The notes under the pieces are model-generated. The model was not told the DNA's origin. It searched no databases and saw nothing but the letters and a program-made list of their open reading frames with translations. DNA of 64,000 nt from Sphingosinicella sp. (lineage in GTDB: Bacteria > Pseudomonadota > Alphaproteobacteria > Sphingomonadales > Sphingomonadaceae): assembly GCA_013816585.1 (NCBI GenBank), contig JACDEE010000002.1:1-64000 (forward strand), written 5' to 3'. Positions 52,487 through 61,418 of the stretch are shown here, piece by piece (position 1 is the first letter of the stretch; each line of letters begins with the position of its first letter). Position numbers and translations under genes: made by a program.

Positions 52487-54607
52487 TCAGCTGTTGACCG
52501 CTTTGGACTGCGGTGCCTCGCCGGTCGCGTTCGCGGCCTTCATGTGAACGATCTGGACCGCGTTGCTTAGCTGGTCCGGCGTGAAAGGCTTGGCGAGGAC
52601 CAGTACGTCCCCGGGGCGGTTGGCAATCGACGCCGTATCGGCATAACCAGTGATGATGATCCCGGGCAGGCCCGGCCTCAATGCGCGGGCGCGGCGCACG
52701 ACTTCCACTCCCGACAGCCCCGGCATCGCATAATCGCTTACGATCACGTCGCAGCAATCGGGCTCATTCTCCATGATCGCGAAAACTTCGCTGCCGCCGG
52801 CCGCCTGGATCACCGAATGGCCCACATCCTGGAGCATCGCTGCGGTTGTGGCGCGAACACCCGGATGGTCGTCGGCCAGCAGAATGCGCAGCGCCGGCTG
52901 ATCGGGCCGTTTTCCATTGGGTTTTCCAGGCGTGCGAACCTCTTTCCTGCCGACGGCGCCTTCCGGAGCCCGCGGTAGCCATATCTCTACTCCGGTGCCT
53001 TCTCCGACCCGACTCTCGATCCGGATCGCGCCTCCCGATTGTTTGGCGAAACCATAGACCATGCTGAGCCCAAGACCCGTGCCCTTGCCCACTTCCTTGG
53101 TTGTGAAGAAAGGTTCGAGCACGCGTTCAGCATGTTCCGGTTCGATGCCGCAACCCGTGTCGGCCACGGTCAGGACCAGATAGTCTCCCACACCAAGCGC
53201 AAGTTCGTTTTCGAGCGGTAGCGCGCGGTTCTCGCCGGTTACCTTGATCGTCCCACCCTCGGGCATCGCGTCGCGCGCGTTGATGATCAGGTTCATCAGC
53301 GCCAGTTCGAGCTGCGCTTCGTCAGCAAAAGCAGGCCAGAGGCCGTCGTCGGTATTCCATTCCAGATCTACAAGGCCGCCCAACGTGTGTGCAAGCAAGG
53401 CGCCGACTGCCGCCGACAGCTTGTTGATTTCGATCGGGGCCGGCTCCAGCTGCTGCCGGCGGGCGAAGGCGAGCAGGCGCTTCACCAATTCCGTGCCTTG
53501 TTCGGCGGCGTGGCGGGTCATTTCCAGGATCTTCTGTTGCTGCTCGTCCAGCTCGACCCGTTTCTCGATCATCCCCAGCCCGCCGAGAACGGCAGCCAAA
53601 AGGTTGTTGAAATCATGGGCGATGCCTCCGGTGAGCTTCCCGACGGCATCCATCTTTTGCGAATGAACAAGCTGGGTTTCCAAAAGCTTGCGGTCGGTCA
53701 CGTCCATCAACGTGCCGGCAAACTCCAGCGGGTTGCCATTCGTGTCCCGCAGCAGCACGCTCTGGTCCAGGAAATGCTTGTATCCTCCATCGGCGCATTG
53801 CCAGCGATATTCGACTGAGAATTGGGAAGTTTGCCGACGGTCCTGAAGCGCGGCCGTAACGCGGGCATGGTCATCTGGATGAAGTCGTTCTTCCCATAAA
53901 TTGGGATTGTCTTTGACGAAATCGAAGTCGTAGCCGGTCACCGCTTCGAAATTTCCGCTAACGAACCCGGGCCGGCGCGGCAAAGCTTGCAGCGGTTCCA
54001 GGTACAGGACAATGGGCAGCGATTCGATGATTGCCTGCTGCCTTTGCTGGGCGAGCCGGAGCTCCTTTTCGATCCTGAGGCGCTCGGTATTGGCCTTCAG
54101 ATTGGCGTCGAGCAATTGCTGCTCTTGCCGGGCCTTGCGCTGGATCTCGCGGGTCTTCGCAAATAGATCGACGAACACTGCAACCTTGGATCGAAGTACA
54201 ACCGGTTCGACCGGTTTGAAGACATAATCGACCGCGCCCATTTCATAGCCCCGCAAGAGATGGGCGCTTTCCTTGTTGACCGCGGAAAGAAACACGATCG
54301 GAATACGCTTGGTCTGCTCGCGTTCCCGGATGATCTTCGCCGTCTCATAGCCGTCGATGCCCGGCATGAAGACGTCGAGGAGGATAACTGCGAACTCCCC
54401 CTTCAGCAGATGTCGCAAAGCCTCCTCTCCGGACGGGGCGGTTACGACATCGGCTACGTCCTCTACGACCGTCTTGAGAGCCAGCAGATTGCGTTCGTCA
54501 TCGTCGACAATCAGCACGCGCGGCCTGTCGACCGCTTCTTCCTCGACCATTTTGCCGGTCCGCAACATTGCGGGCCGCCTCGGCCTCACTCGCTTCTCGG
54601 CAGTCAT
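52487..54607 (-). CDS. Hybrid sensor histidine kinase (REC-PAS-HK-REC)
   Basis: This 706-residue cytoplasmic protein begins with a receiver domain (VLIVDDDERNLLALKTVVED, phospho-Asp in VILLDVFMPGIDGYE), then a coiled coil, a PAS domain (YLEPLQALPRRPGFVSGNFE), a HisKA domain with the His331 site GGIAHDFNNLLAAVLG, an HATPase ([32 protein letters not shown]) and a C-terminal receiver (ILLADDHPGVRATT, VIVSDYAMPGLSGVEVV). It starts three bases after the stop of the giant poly-HAMP kinase, so both are probably in one operon and may form a phosphorelay. No membrane segment is visible. Confidence 0.9.
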   Translation of the reverse strand: MTAEKRVRPRRPAMLRTGKMVEEEAVDRPRVLIVDDDERNLLALKTVVEDVADVVTAPSGEEALRHLLKGEFAVILLDVFMPGIDGYETAKIIREREQTKRIPIVFLSAVNKESAHLLRGYEMGAVDYVFKPVEPVVLRSKVAVFVDLFAKTREIQRKARQEQQLLDANLKANTERLRIEKELRLAQQRQQAIIESLPIVLYLEPLQALPRRPGFVSGNFEAVTGYDFDFVKDNPNLWEERLHPDDHARVTAALQDRRQTSQFSVEYRWQCADGGYKHFLDQSVLLRDTNGNPLEFAGTLMDVTDRKLLETQLVHSQKMDAVGKLTGGIAHDFNNLLAAVLGGLGMIEKRVELDEQQQKILEMTRHAAEQGTELVKRLLAFARRQQLEPAPIEINKLSAAVGALLAHTLGGLVDLEWNTDDGLWPAFADEAQLELALMNLIINARDAMPEGGTIKVTGENRALPLENELALGVGDYLVLTVADTGCGIEPEHAERVLEPFFTTKEVGKGTGLGLSMVYGFAKQSGGAIRIESRVGEGTGVEIWLPRAPEGAVGRKEVRTPGKPNGKRPDQPALRILLADDHPGVRATTAAMLQDVGHSVIQAAGGSEVFAIMENEPDCCDVIVSDYAMPGLSGVEVVRRARALRPGLPGIIITGYADTASIANRPGDVLVLAKPFTPDQLSNAVQIVHMKAANATGEAPQSKAVNS

Positions 54608-54610
54608 CTA

Positions 54611-57600
54611 TTATTCCGCCGCCTTCTGGGTGGCTCGCGGCCTGCTTTCGGCGGTTGCGGCCTTGTCCCGGGCGCGACCGATCCACACGCGCAGCAAGGC
54701 GAGCAACAAATCCATATCGACCGGTTTGGCGATATAGTCGGAGGCGCCCGCATCAAGGCATTTCTGCCGATCGCCTTTCATCGCCTTTGCGGTAACGGCG
54801 ATCAGCGGTACGTCGGCCAGTTCGTCGCGCGAGCGAATCTGCCGCATCGTTTCATAACCGTCCATTTCGGGCATCATGATGTCGATCAGCGCCACATCGA
54901 TCGCGGGATTGTCTTCCAATATTTCGATACCTATCCGACCGCGCTCCGCATGGAGAACTGTGGCGTCATAGGTCTCTAGCACGCTGGTGAGCGAGTAAAT
55001 ATTTCTGATGTCGTCGTCGACCACGAGGATCGTGGCGCCGGCAAGCTCCGGAACACCCCGCACCGAGCCGTCCTGCCGAGCCGCCGTTGCCTTGCCCCGG
55101 CGAACCGTCATGGAAACGATCGTCTCAAGCTCCTCGCGGCTGCGCGAAACGATGATGTCCCATGTCGCCGAGAGGCGATTCAGCACGACATTTACCTCAT
55201 TATGGACTTCGCCATCGCCGGCAACGATCACTGGAACGGTCGCTGAATCTGCGCCCAGGGCATCGAGTTCCGCAGCGACGGTCACCGCCCGATCTTCAGC
55301 CACGACCACAGCATTGAAGGCGGCAATTCCGCCACGCGCTATACCTTTGACGAGCGAAACCGCCCCTTCGACATTTATGCCCTGATCGGCGAAGCGCTTC
55401 GCCAGCGCCTTGCGCGCCTTGGCATCGCTTCCGATTACCAAAACTTTCTTTTCTCGACGGGCGACATGTTTGTGCAGGGTGTCGAAAACTTTGACCAGTT
55501 CGTCGTGCGAGGCCGGTTTCTCGGTGACCCCGAGCGCGCCCAGCACCAGTGCGCCCGCCGCCTCTTCCTTGCCTGAAATGACATGGACCGGGATATGCTG
55601 CGTATCGGGGTCGTGCTTGAGCAGGTCGAGCAGGACCGACCCGTCTATATCGGCAAGGCCGAGATCAAGTGTGATCGCGTCGGGCTGCATTTTGCGCGCC
55701 ATGGCCAGTGTCCCGGCTCCGGCGCCCGAAAGTACCCCCTTGAGGCCCGATTCATGCGCGATATCGAGCAGGATCGAAGCGAAGGTCGGGTCATCCTCGA
55801 CAATCAGGACGAACGGCTCTTCACCCAGGCTGTCGCGGTCATCGCCAATATCATCGGGGGTGATCTTGACGTTGGCGAGCGCCATTTCGTCTTCCCCAAG
55901 CAATGCCGGAGCGGGCAGGGACACCTGCTCGATCGAATCCTGGGGAACGAACAAAGTGAAGGTCGATCCTTCTCCGGGCTTCGATGAAACCTGCAACTCG
56001 CCGCCCAGCAGCCTCGCAATCTCGCGGCTGATCGACAGGCCAAGGCCGGTTCCGCCATAACGACGGCTGGTGGTCCCGTCGGCTTGCTGGAACGCTTCGA
56101 AGATCAGGCGTTGCTTGTCTTCGGGAATGCCGATGCCAGTGTCGGTAACCGAAATGGCGATGACGCTGTCCGCCTTGTTCAGGACAGGGTGGTCGGCGCT
56201 CCAGCCTTCGTCGACGCAATGGATCGCCATGGTGACGCCGCCATGTGCGGTGAATTTGAAGGCATTGGACAGGAGGTTGAGCACCACCTGCTGCAACCTC
56301 TTTTCGTCGGTCCGGATCGACAGCGGCAGTCGAGAGTCGAATTCGACCTTGAAATCCAGCGACTTGTCGGCCGCGAGCTGACGAAAGGTGCGTTCGGCAT
56401 TCTGCCGCAGGCTTTTCAGTTGGACGTCGCCCACCTCGATCGAGACCGTTCCGGATTCGATCTTGGACAGATCGAGGATGTCGTTGATCAGGCTTAAAAG
56501 GTCCGAACCTGCCGAGTTGATCGTACGCGCGAATTCGGTTTGCTTTTCGCTCAAGTTTCCCTGCGGGTTGTCCGCCAGCAACTTCGATAGGATGAGGAGC
56601 GAATTGAGCGGCGTCCGAAGTTCGTGCGACATGTTGGCGAGGAATTCGGATTTGTATTTGGAGGTGAGCGCGAGCTGTTCGGCTTTCTCTTCGATGGCGC
56701 GGCGCGCCATATCGATTTCGAGGTTCTTGGCCTCGACCTGCTTCTTTTCATATTCGAGCAGCAGCGCCTTTTCCTGAAGCTCCTCGTTGGTGGCGTGCAG
56801 CTCTTCCTGCTTGGTGGTGAGCTCTGTCTGGCGCGCCTGCAGCTCCTGCGTCAGAAGCTGCGATTGCTTGAGCAGACCCTCGGTACGCATGGTCGCGGCG
56901 ATCGTGTTGAGCACGATACCGATCGATTCCATCAGCTGGTCGAGGAAGCTTTGATGAGTTTCGTTGAATTCGCTGAACGAGGCGAGCTCGATCACAGCCT
57001 TCACATCGTCTTCGAACAAGGCCGGCAGGATGTTGACGTTGGCCGGACTGGCATGGCCGAGGCCCGAACCGATCCGAACGAAGTCGCCTGGCACATTTTC
57101 CAGCAGGATGCTTCGTTTGTCCGCGGCGGCCTGACCGATCAGGCCCTCACGCAGCTTGAAGTGCGGCTTCAGCTCTCCGACATTTTCGGCGCCATAGCTT
57201 GCCGCCAGTTCCAGCACCGTTTCGTCGGCTTCGCGCTTGGTCACATAGAAAACGCCATATTGGGCGTTCACCAGCGGCGCGAGCTCCGACATGATCAGGT
57301 TCGAAACGGTGGTGAGATCGCGCTCGCCTTGAAGCATGCGGCTGAAGCGGGCGAGGTTGGTCTTGAGCCAATCCTGCTCGGCATTCTTCAGCGTCTGATC
57401 CTTCAGGTTGCGGATCATTTCGTTGATATTGTCCTTGAGCGAGGCCATTTCGCCCGACGCCTCCACCGCGATCGATCGGGTAAGGTCGCCCTTGGTAACG
57501 GCGGTCGCCACGTCGGCGATCGACCGAACCTGGTTGGTGAGGTTCGCCGCCAGCTGGTTGACGTTGTCGGTAAGGTCGCGCCACAGGCCGGCCGCTCCCG

Positions 57601-60337
57601 GAACCGAGGCCTGACCGCCCAATCGGCCTTCGATGCCGACTTCGCGCGCCATGTTGGTCACCTGGTCGCCGAAGGTCGACAGGGTATCGATCATGCCGTT
57701 GATGGTGTCGGCGAGCGCCGCGATTTCGCCGCGCGCTTCCACCGCCAGCTTGCGCTTCAGATTGCCCTGCGCCACCGCGGTCACGACGTCGGCAATACCG
57801 CGCACCTGGTTGGTGAGATTGTTTGCCATCAGATTGACGTTGTCGGTCAGATCCTTCCACGTTCCGCCGACGCCCGGCACCTGCGCCTGGCCGCCGAGGC
57901 GCCCCTCGGTGCCGACCTCGCGGGCCACGCGGGTCACTTCCGAGGCGAAGGAGTTGAGCTGATCGACCATGGTGTTGATGGTGTTTTTGAGCTCCAGAAT
58001 TTCGCCCTTCACGTCCACGGTGATCTTTTTGGACAGATCGCCCTTGGCCACGGCGGTGGTCACTTCGGCGATGTTTCGGACCTGACCGGTCAGATTGTCG
58101 CCCATCAGGTTCACGTTGTCGGTCAAATCCTTCCAGGTACCAGCGACGCCCCGTACCTGCGCGCGTCCGCCGAGCTTGCCTTCGGTACCGACTTCGCGCG
58201 CCACGCGGGTCACTTCCGACGCGAAGGAGTTGAGCTGATCGACCATGGTGTTGATGGTGTTCTTGAGCTCGAGAATTTCGCCCTTCACGTCCACGGTGAT
58301 CTTCTTGGATAGATCGCCCAGCGCCACGGCGGTGGTCACTTCGGCGATGTTACGCACCTGGCCGGTGAGGTTGGCGGCCATGGCGTTCACATTGTCGGTC
58401 AGATCTTTCCACGTGCCGCCGACGCCCTCGACCTGTGCCTGGCCGCCGAGCTTTCCTTCGGTACCGACTTCGCGCGCCACGCGGGTCACTTCCGATGCGA
58501 AGGAATTGAGCTGATCGACCATGGTATTGATCGTGTCTTTCAGCTCCAGGATTTCGCCGCGGACGTCGACGGTGATCTTCTTGGATAGATCGCCCCTGGC
58601 CACGGCGGTGGTCACTTCCGCGATGTTACGCACCTGGCCAGTCAGATTGCCGGCCATCAGGTTCACGTTATCGGTCAGATCGGCCCAGGTGCCAGCGACG
58701 CCTTCCACCTGCGCCTGACCGCCCAATTTACCTTCCGAACCCACTTCGCGCGCCACGCGGGTCACTTCCGATGCGAAGGAGTTGAGCTGATCCACCATGG
58801 TGTTGATGGTGTTTTTGAGCTCGAGAATTTCACCCTTCACATCCACCGTGATCTTCTTGGAAAGATCGCCCCTGGCCACGGCGGTGGTAACTTCGGCGAT
58901 GTTACGCACCTGGCCGGTCAGGTTGCCGGCCATGAGGTTCACGTTGTCGGTCAGATCGGCCCAGGTGCCGGCGACGCCTTCCACCTGCGCTTGCCCGCCC
59001 AGTTTACCTTCCGAACCCACTTCGCGCGCCACACGGGTCACTTCCGAAGCGAATGAATTGAGCTGATCGACCATGGTGTTGATGGTGTTTTTGAGCTCCA
59101 GAATTTCGCCCTTCACGTCCACGGTAATTTTCTTGGACAGATCGCCCAAAGCCACAGCGGTCGTCACTTCGGCGATGTTACGCACCTGGCCAGTCAGATT
59201 GTCGGCCATCAAATTCACGTTGTCGGTCAGATCCTTCCACGTACCGCCGACGCCCGGCACCTGCGCCTGGCCGCCCAATTTTCCTTCGGTGCCGACCTCT
59301 CGGGCCACGCGGGTCACTTCCGAGGCGAAACCGTTCAGCTGATCGACCATGGTATTGATGGTGTTCTTGAGCTCGAGAATTTCGCCCTTCACGTCCACCG
59401 TGATCTTCTTGGAAAGATCGCCCAGAGCCACAGCAGTCGTCACTTCGGCAATGTTTCGCACCTGGCCGGTCAAGTTGCCGGCCATGGCGTTCACATTGTC
59501 GGTCAGATCCTTCCACGTTCCGCCGACGCCGGGCACCTGGGCCTGGCCGCCGAGGCGTCCCTCGGTGCCGACCTCGCGCGCCACACGCGTAACTTCCGAT
59601 GCGAACGAGTTAAGCTGATCGACCATGGTGTTGATGGTGTTCTTGAGCTCAAGGATCTCGCCCTTCACCTCCACCGTGATCTTCTTTGACAAGTCGCCGG
59701 AAGCGACGGCGGTGGTGACTTCTGCGATGTTACGGACCTGGCCGGTAAGGTTGGTCGCCATGGCGTTCACATTGTCGGTCAGATCCTTCCAGGTGCCGGC
59801 AACGCCCTGCACCTTGGCCTGGCCGCCCAATTTACCTTCCGTGCCCACTTCTCGCGCCACGCGCGTCACTTCCGAGGCGAAGGAGGCGAGCTGCTCCACC
59901 ATCGTATTCACGACCTTACCGATGCGCAGAAATTCACCGCGAAGGGCGCGGCCGTCAATCTCTACGGCCATCGCCTGGCTGAGATCGCCTTTCGCCACGG
60001 CGCCGATCACGCGCGCGACCTCGGCGGTCGGCTGCACCATGTCCTCGATCAGTTCGTTGACCGACTGGATGGCCTGTTCCCACCCGCCGCGGCTGCCCTT
60101 GATCCGGCCACGCTGGTTGATCTTCCCTTCCTTGCCGACGACCTTGGAGAGCCGCTTCACCTCGTTGGTCATGTCGTCGTTCAGGGCGACGATTTCATTG
60201 AAGAGGGAGGCGATGTCGCCGTCCATTCCCGGCTGATCTTCGGGGAGCCTTACGGAAAAGTCGCCACGCCGGAAGGCGCGGAGGGCATTCAATAATTGGC
60301 GACGATCAAAGCCCTCAACCCGCGTTTCGATATTCAC
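54611..60337 (-). CDS. Giant poly-HAMP hybrid histidine kinase (1908 aa)
   Basis: This very large cytoplasmic kinase has about eleven consecutive HAMP-type units in its first 990 residues, seven of them nearly identical 92-residue repeats (each with [16 protein letters not shown] and [14 protein letters not shown]). A GAF domain (about 1000-1150), a coiled coil, HisKA with His1238 in [15 protein letters not shown], an HATPase ([38 protein letters not shown]) and three receivers follow; the middle receiver is degenerate, the last has [16 protein letters not shown]. No transmembrane segment is present. The plan resembles fungal group III (Nik1-type) poly-HAMP osmosensing kinases. A divergent EcfG-like promoter lies just upstream. 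Confidence 0.92.
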   Translation of the reverse strand: MNIETRVEGFDRRQLLNALRAFRRGDFSVRLPEDQPGMDGDIASLFNEIVALNDDMTNEVKRLSKVVGKEGKINQRGRIKGSRGGWEQAIQSVNELIEDMVQPTAEVARVIGAVAKGDLSQAMAVEIDGRALRGEFLRIGKVVNTMVEQLASFASEVTRVAREVGTEGKLGGQAKVQGVAGTWKDLTDNVNAMATNLTGQVRNIAEVTTAVASGDLSKKITVEVKGEILELKNTINTMVDQLNSFASEVTRVAREVGTEGRLGGQAQVPGVGGTWKDLTDNVNAMAGNLTGQVRNIAEVTTAVALGDLSKKITVDVKGEILELKNTINTMVDQLNGFASEVTRVAREVGTEGKLGGQAQVPGVGGTWKDLTDNVNLMADNLTGQVRNIAEVTTAVALGDLSKKITVDVKGEILELKNTINTMVDQLNSFASEVTRVAREVGSEGKLGGQAQVEGVAGTWADLTDNVNLMAGNLTGQVRNIAEVTTAVARGDLSKKITVDVKGEILELKNTINTMVDQLNSFASEVTRVAREVGSEGKLGGQAQVEGVAGTWADLTDNVNLMAGNLTGQVRNIAEVTTAVARGDLSKKITVDVRGEILELKDTINTMVDQLNSFASEVTRVAREVGTEGKLGGQAQVEGVGGTWKDLTDNVNAMAANLTGQVRNIAEVTTAVALGDLSKKITVDVKGEILELKNTINTMVDQLNSFASEVTRVAREVGTEGKLGGRAQVRGVAGTWKDLTDNVNLMGDNLTGQVRNIAEVTTAVAKGDLSKKITVDVKGEILELKNTINTMVDQLNSFASEVTRVAREVGTEGRLGGQAQVPGVGGTWKDLTDNVNLMANNLTNQVRGIADVVTAVAQGNLKRKLAVEARGEIAALADTINGMIDTLSTFGDQVTNMAREVGIEGRLGGQASVPGAAGLWRDLTDNVNQLAANLTNQVRSIADVATAVTKGDLTRSIAVEASGEMASLKDNINEMIRNLKDQTLKNAEQDWLKTNLARFSRMLQGERDLTTVSNLIMSELAPLVNAQYGVFYVTKREADETVLELAASYGAENVGELKPHFKLREGLIGQAAADKRSILLENVPGDFVRIGSGLGHASPANVNILPALFEDDVKAVIELASFSEFNETHQSFLDQLMESIGIVLNTIAATMRTEGLLKQSQLLTQELQARQTELTTKQEELHATNEELQEKALLLEYEKKQVEAKNLEIDMARRAIEEKAEQLALTSKYKSEFLANMSHELRTPLNSLLILSKLLADNPQGNLSEKQTEFARTINSAGSDLLSLINDILDLSKIESGTVSIEVGDVQLKSLRQNAERTFRQLAADKSLDFKVEFDSRLPLSIRTDEKRLQQVVLNLLSNAFKFTAHGGVTMAIHCVDEGWSADHPVLNKADSVIAISVTDTGIGIPEDKQRLIFEAFQQADGTTSRRYGGTGLGLSISREIARLLGGELQVSSKPGEGSTFTLFVPQDSIEQVSLPAPALLGEDEMALANVKITPDDIGDDRDSLGEEPFVLIVEDDPTFASILLDIAHESGLKGVLSGAGAGTLAMARKMQPDAITLDLGLADIDGSVLLDLLKHDPDTQHIPVHVISGKEEAAGALVLGALGVTEKPASHDELVKVFDTLHKHVARREKKVLVIGSDAKARKALAKRFADQGINVEGAVSLVKGIARGGIAAFNAVVVAEDRAVTVAAELDALGADSATVPVIVAGDGEVHNEVNVVLNRLSATWDIIVSRSREELETIVSMTVRRGKATAARQDGSVRGVPELAGATILVVDDDIRNIYSLTSVLETYDATVLHAERGRIGIEILEDNPAIDVALIDIMMPEMDGYETMRQIRSRDELADVPLIAVTAKAMKGDRQKCLDAGASDYIAKPVDMDLLLALLRVWIGRARDKAATAESRPRATQKAAE
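57690..59900 (-). repeat. Tandem 276-bp coding repeats (HAMP units)
   Basis: A 276-base unit recurs at least seven times with phase marks at 57961, 58237, 58513, 58789, 59065, 59341 and 59617 (the GATCGACCATGGT-type segment). Copies differ mainly at silent positions. The unit encodes 92 residues, two HAMP-like blocks. Flanking units at about 57685 and 59893 are more diverged. High DNA similarity makes copy-number change by recombination, and assembly error, possible. Confidence 0.92.
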
Positions 60338-60394
60338 GTGGAACTCCTGCTGCCGCTCGCCCCCGAGACCCCCCCGAAAGCGCAGCGATTATAT

Positions 60395-60421
60395 GGAACG
60401 AAAACCTAAGAAAAACGTTCC
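60395..60421. promoter_or_regulatory. Two-way EcfG-type (general stress) promoter
   Basis: On the plus strand GGAAC (60395-60399), 16 bases, then CGTT (60416-60419). The minus strand reads the same: GGAAC (60421-60417), 16 bases, CGTT (60400-60397). Both fit the EcfG consensus GGAAC-N16/17-CGTT because the ends form the inverted repeat GGAACG/CGTTCC. The leftward promoter would start transcription about 50 bases before the poly-HAMP kinase. Confidence 0.78.
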
Positions 60422-60697
60422 GCGCCGCCCGCAATTACAGGGGGTTGCCCCAGATTGGACGGGGGCCAGGAGCGCGTCAACGGGCAAACGCCTGATCAAG
60501 GATATTCCTACCAGGGGAATTTGGGAGGATGGTACGCCAGACAGTCCGGAACCATTTCCTTCGTACGGGACAGCTTTCGTTCCGTCCGCGCGCTTGAACT
60601 CCGGCTGGCAGCGACTCGGTGGCCCGGCAAAGCGTCGATTCGCTGATGGCTAGCGGAGTGGTACTGGTTGAGGAGGGCAATCGAGGGGCGCAGAAGC
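60422..60697. other. Intergenic region, possible short transcript
   Basis: From the two-way promoter to the next leftward gene no convincing protein gene is seen; the open frames have no ribosome binding site or protein-like pattern. The rightward arm of the promoter would transcribe into this region, so a small RNA is possible, but there is no sequence evidence beyond position. Confidence 0.35.
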
Positions 60698-60904
60698 TTA
60701 TTTGTCGTTTCGGCGCGACCGGTTTGCGTAAAGCAGGGCGGCCACGATCGCTGCCGATCCGATGCCGACGGCGACACCGGCGCGGACCAGATTCTTCTTC
60801 CGGTTCGGATCCACGCTCTTGGCGCTGGCAGCCGATTCAGCGGCTTGCGAGACGATCGCCCCCTCGACCGGTGCGTCGTCGGGATAGGAAGGCTTGCGGG
60901 ACAT
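60698..60904 (-). CDS. Small membrane protein (68 aa)
   Basis: This 68-residue protein starts MSRKPSYPDDAPVEGAIV, has a hydrophobic helix (LVRAGVAVGIGSAAIVAALL) and ends in a short basic tail. No family is recognised. It is oriented toward the poly-HAMP kinase and lies upstream of it on the same strand, separated by the EcfG-type promoter. The ribosome binding site (CCGGAGCCAGAGCC) is plausible. Confidence 0.6.
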   Translation of the reverse strand: MSRKPSYPDDAPVEGAIVSQAAESAASAKSVDPNRKKNLVRAGVAVGIGSAAIVAALLYANRSRRNDK

Positions 60905-61004
60905 GGCTCTGGCTCCGGTAGACGAACGAACGGCCTGCGCTCATAATCGGAATCACCCGGCTTAGGCTAGGGCGAATGGGCTATCACCTCGAAAGGACAG
61001 GAAG

Positions 61005-61085
61005 ATGGATTTCATCAGGAATATGCAGTCCAAGGATTGGATCGTGGCCGCGGTGGCCTTCGTCGCCGGAGCGTTCATCTTCTAG
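61005..61085 (+). CDS. 26-residue membrane peptide
   Basis: A short frame starts ATG at 61005 after the strong GGACAGGAAG element and ends TAG at 61083. The peptide is MDFIRNMQSKDW followed by a 14-residue hydrophobic stretch of Ile, Val, Ala, Phe and Gly. The good ribosome binding site and clean membrane segment support a real small protein. No homologue is recalled. Confidence 0.5.
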   Translation: MDFIRNMQSKDWIVAAVAFVAGAFIF

Positions 61086-61418
61086 GCCGGCCCACCCGCT
61101 CGCCTCATGGGAGGGTGTATGTCCCGCCGGTTGGCTTCGGCAAAACCTCGATGCAAGGTGGAGGGTAAAGGCTCTTCGTCGAACGGCTAGGATATGAATT
61201 CGACTGCGCTGTCCCGATTCGCCTCCACGAGGTCGGCGGTCATCGCCGCACCGCTCTTGAGATTTTTCGAGCTGGACCCCGCCTGTCTCAGTGGTTTGAC
61301 CTGTGTTGGGAACAGCTCGCCGCCGGCTTCTCAGAGAACCTGAAGGCCGATCATCAAGCTTTCCGTGACGAACACGCAAACTCCTGTTTATACGGAACGA
61401 TGATCGGAACCGCCGGCC
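61086..61418. other. Intergenic region before addA
   Basis: The 333 bases between the small peptide gene and addA hold no gene I can support. A 49-codon frame from the ATG at 61193 has no recognisable pattern. No terminator or RNA gene was seen. Confidence 0.4.

Noticed and set aside
56624-58312. 562-codon plus-strand frame with internal repeats
   Set aside because: It is the reverse reading of the HAMP repeats; its repeat structure is inherited from the real gene.
57690-59900. Possible CRISPR-like or satellite repeat array
   Set aside because: The period is 276 bp, units are contiguous, and the frame is open throughout; they are protein-coding HAMP repeats.
60393-60653. 86-codon plus-strand frame near the EcfG-type promoter
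   Set aside because: It starts inside the promoter's -35 region, has no ribosome binding site, and its product has no protein-like pattern.
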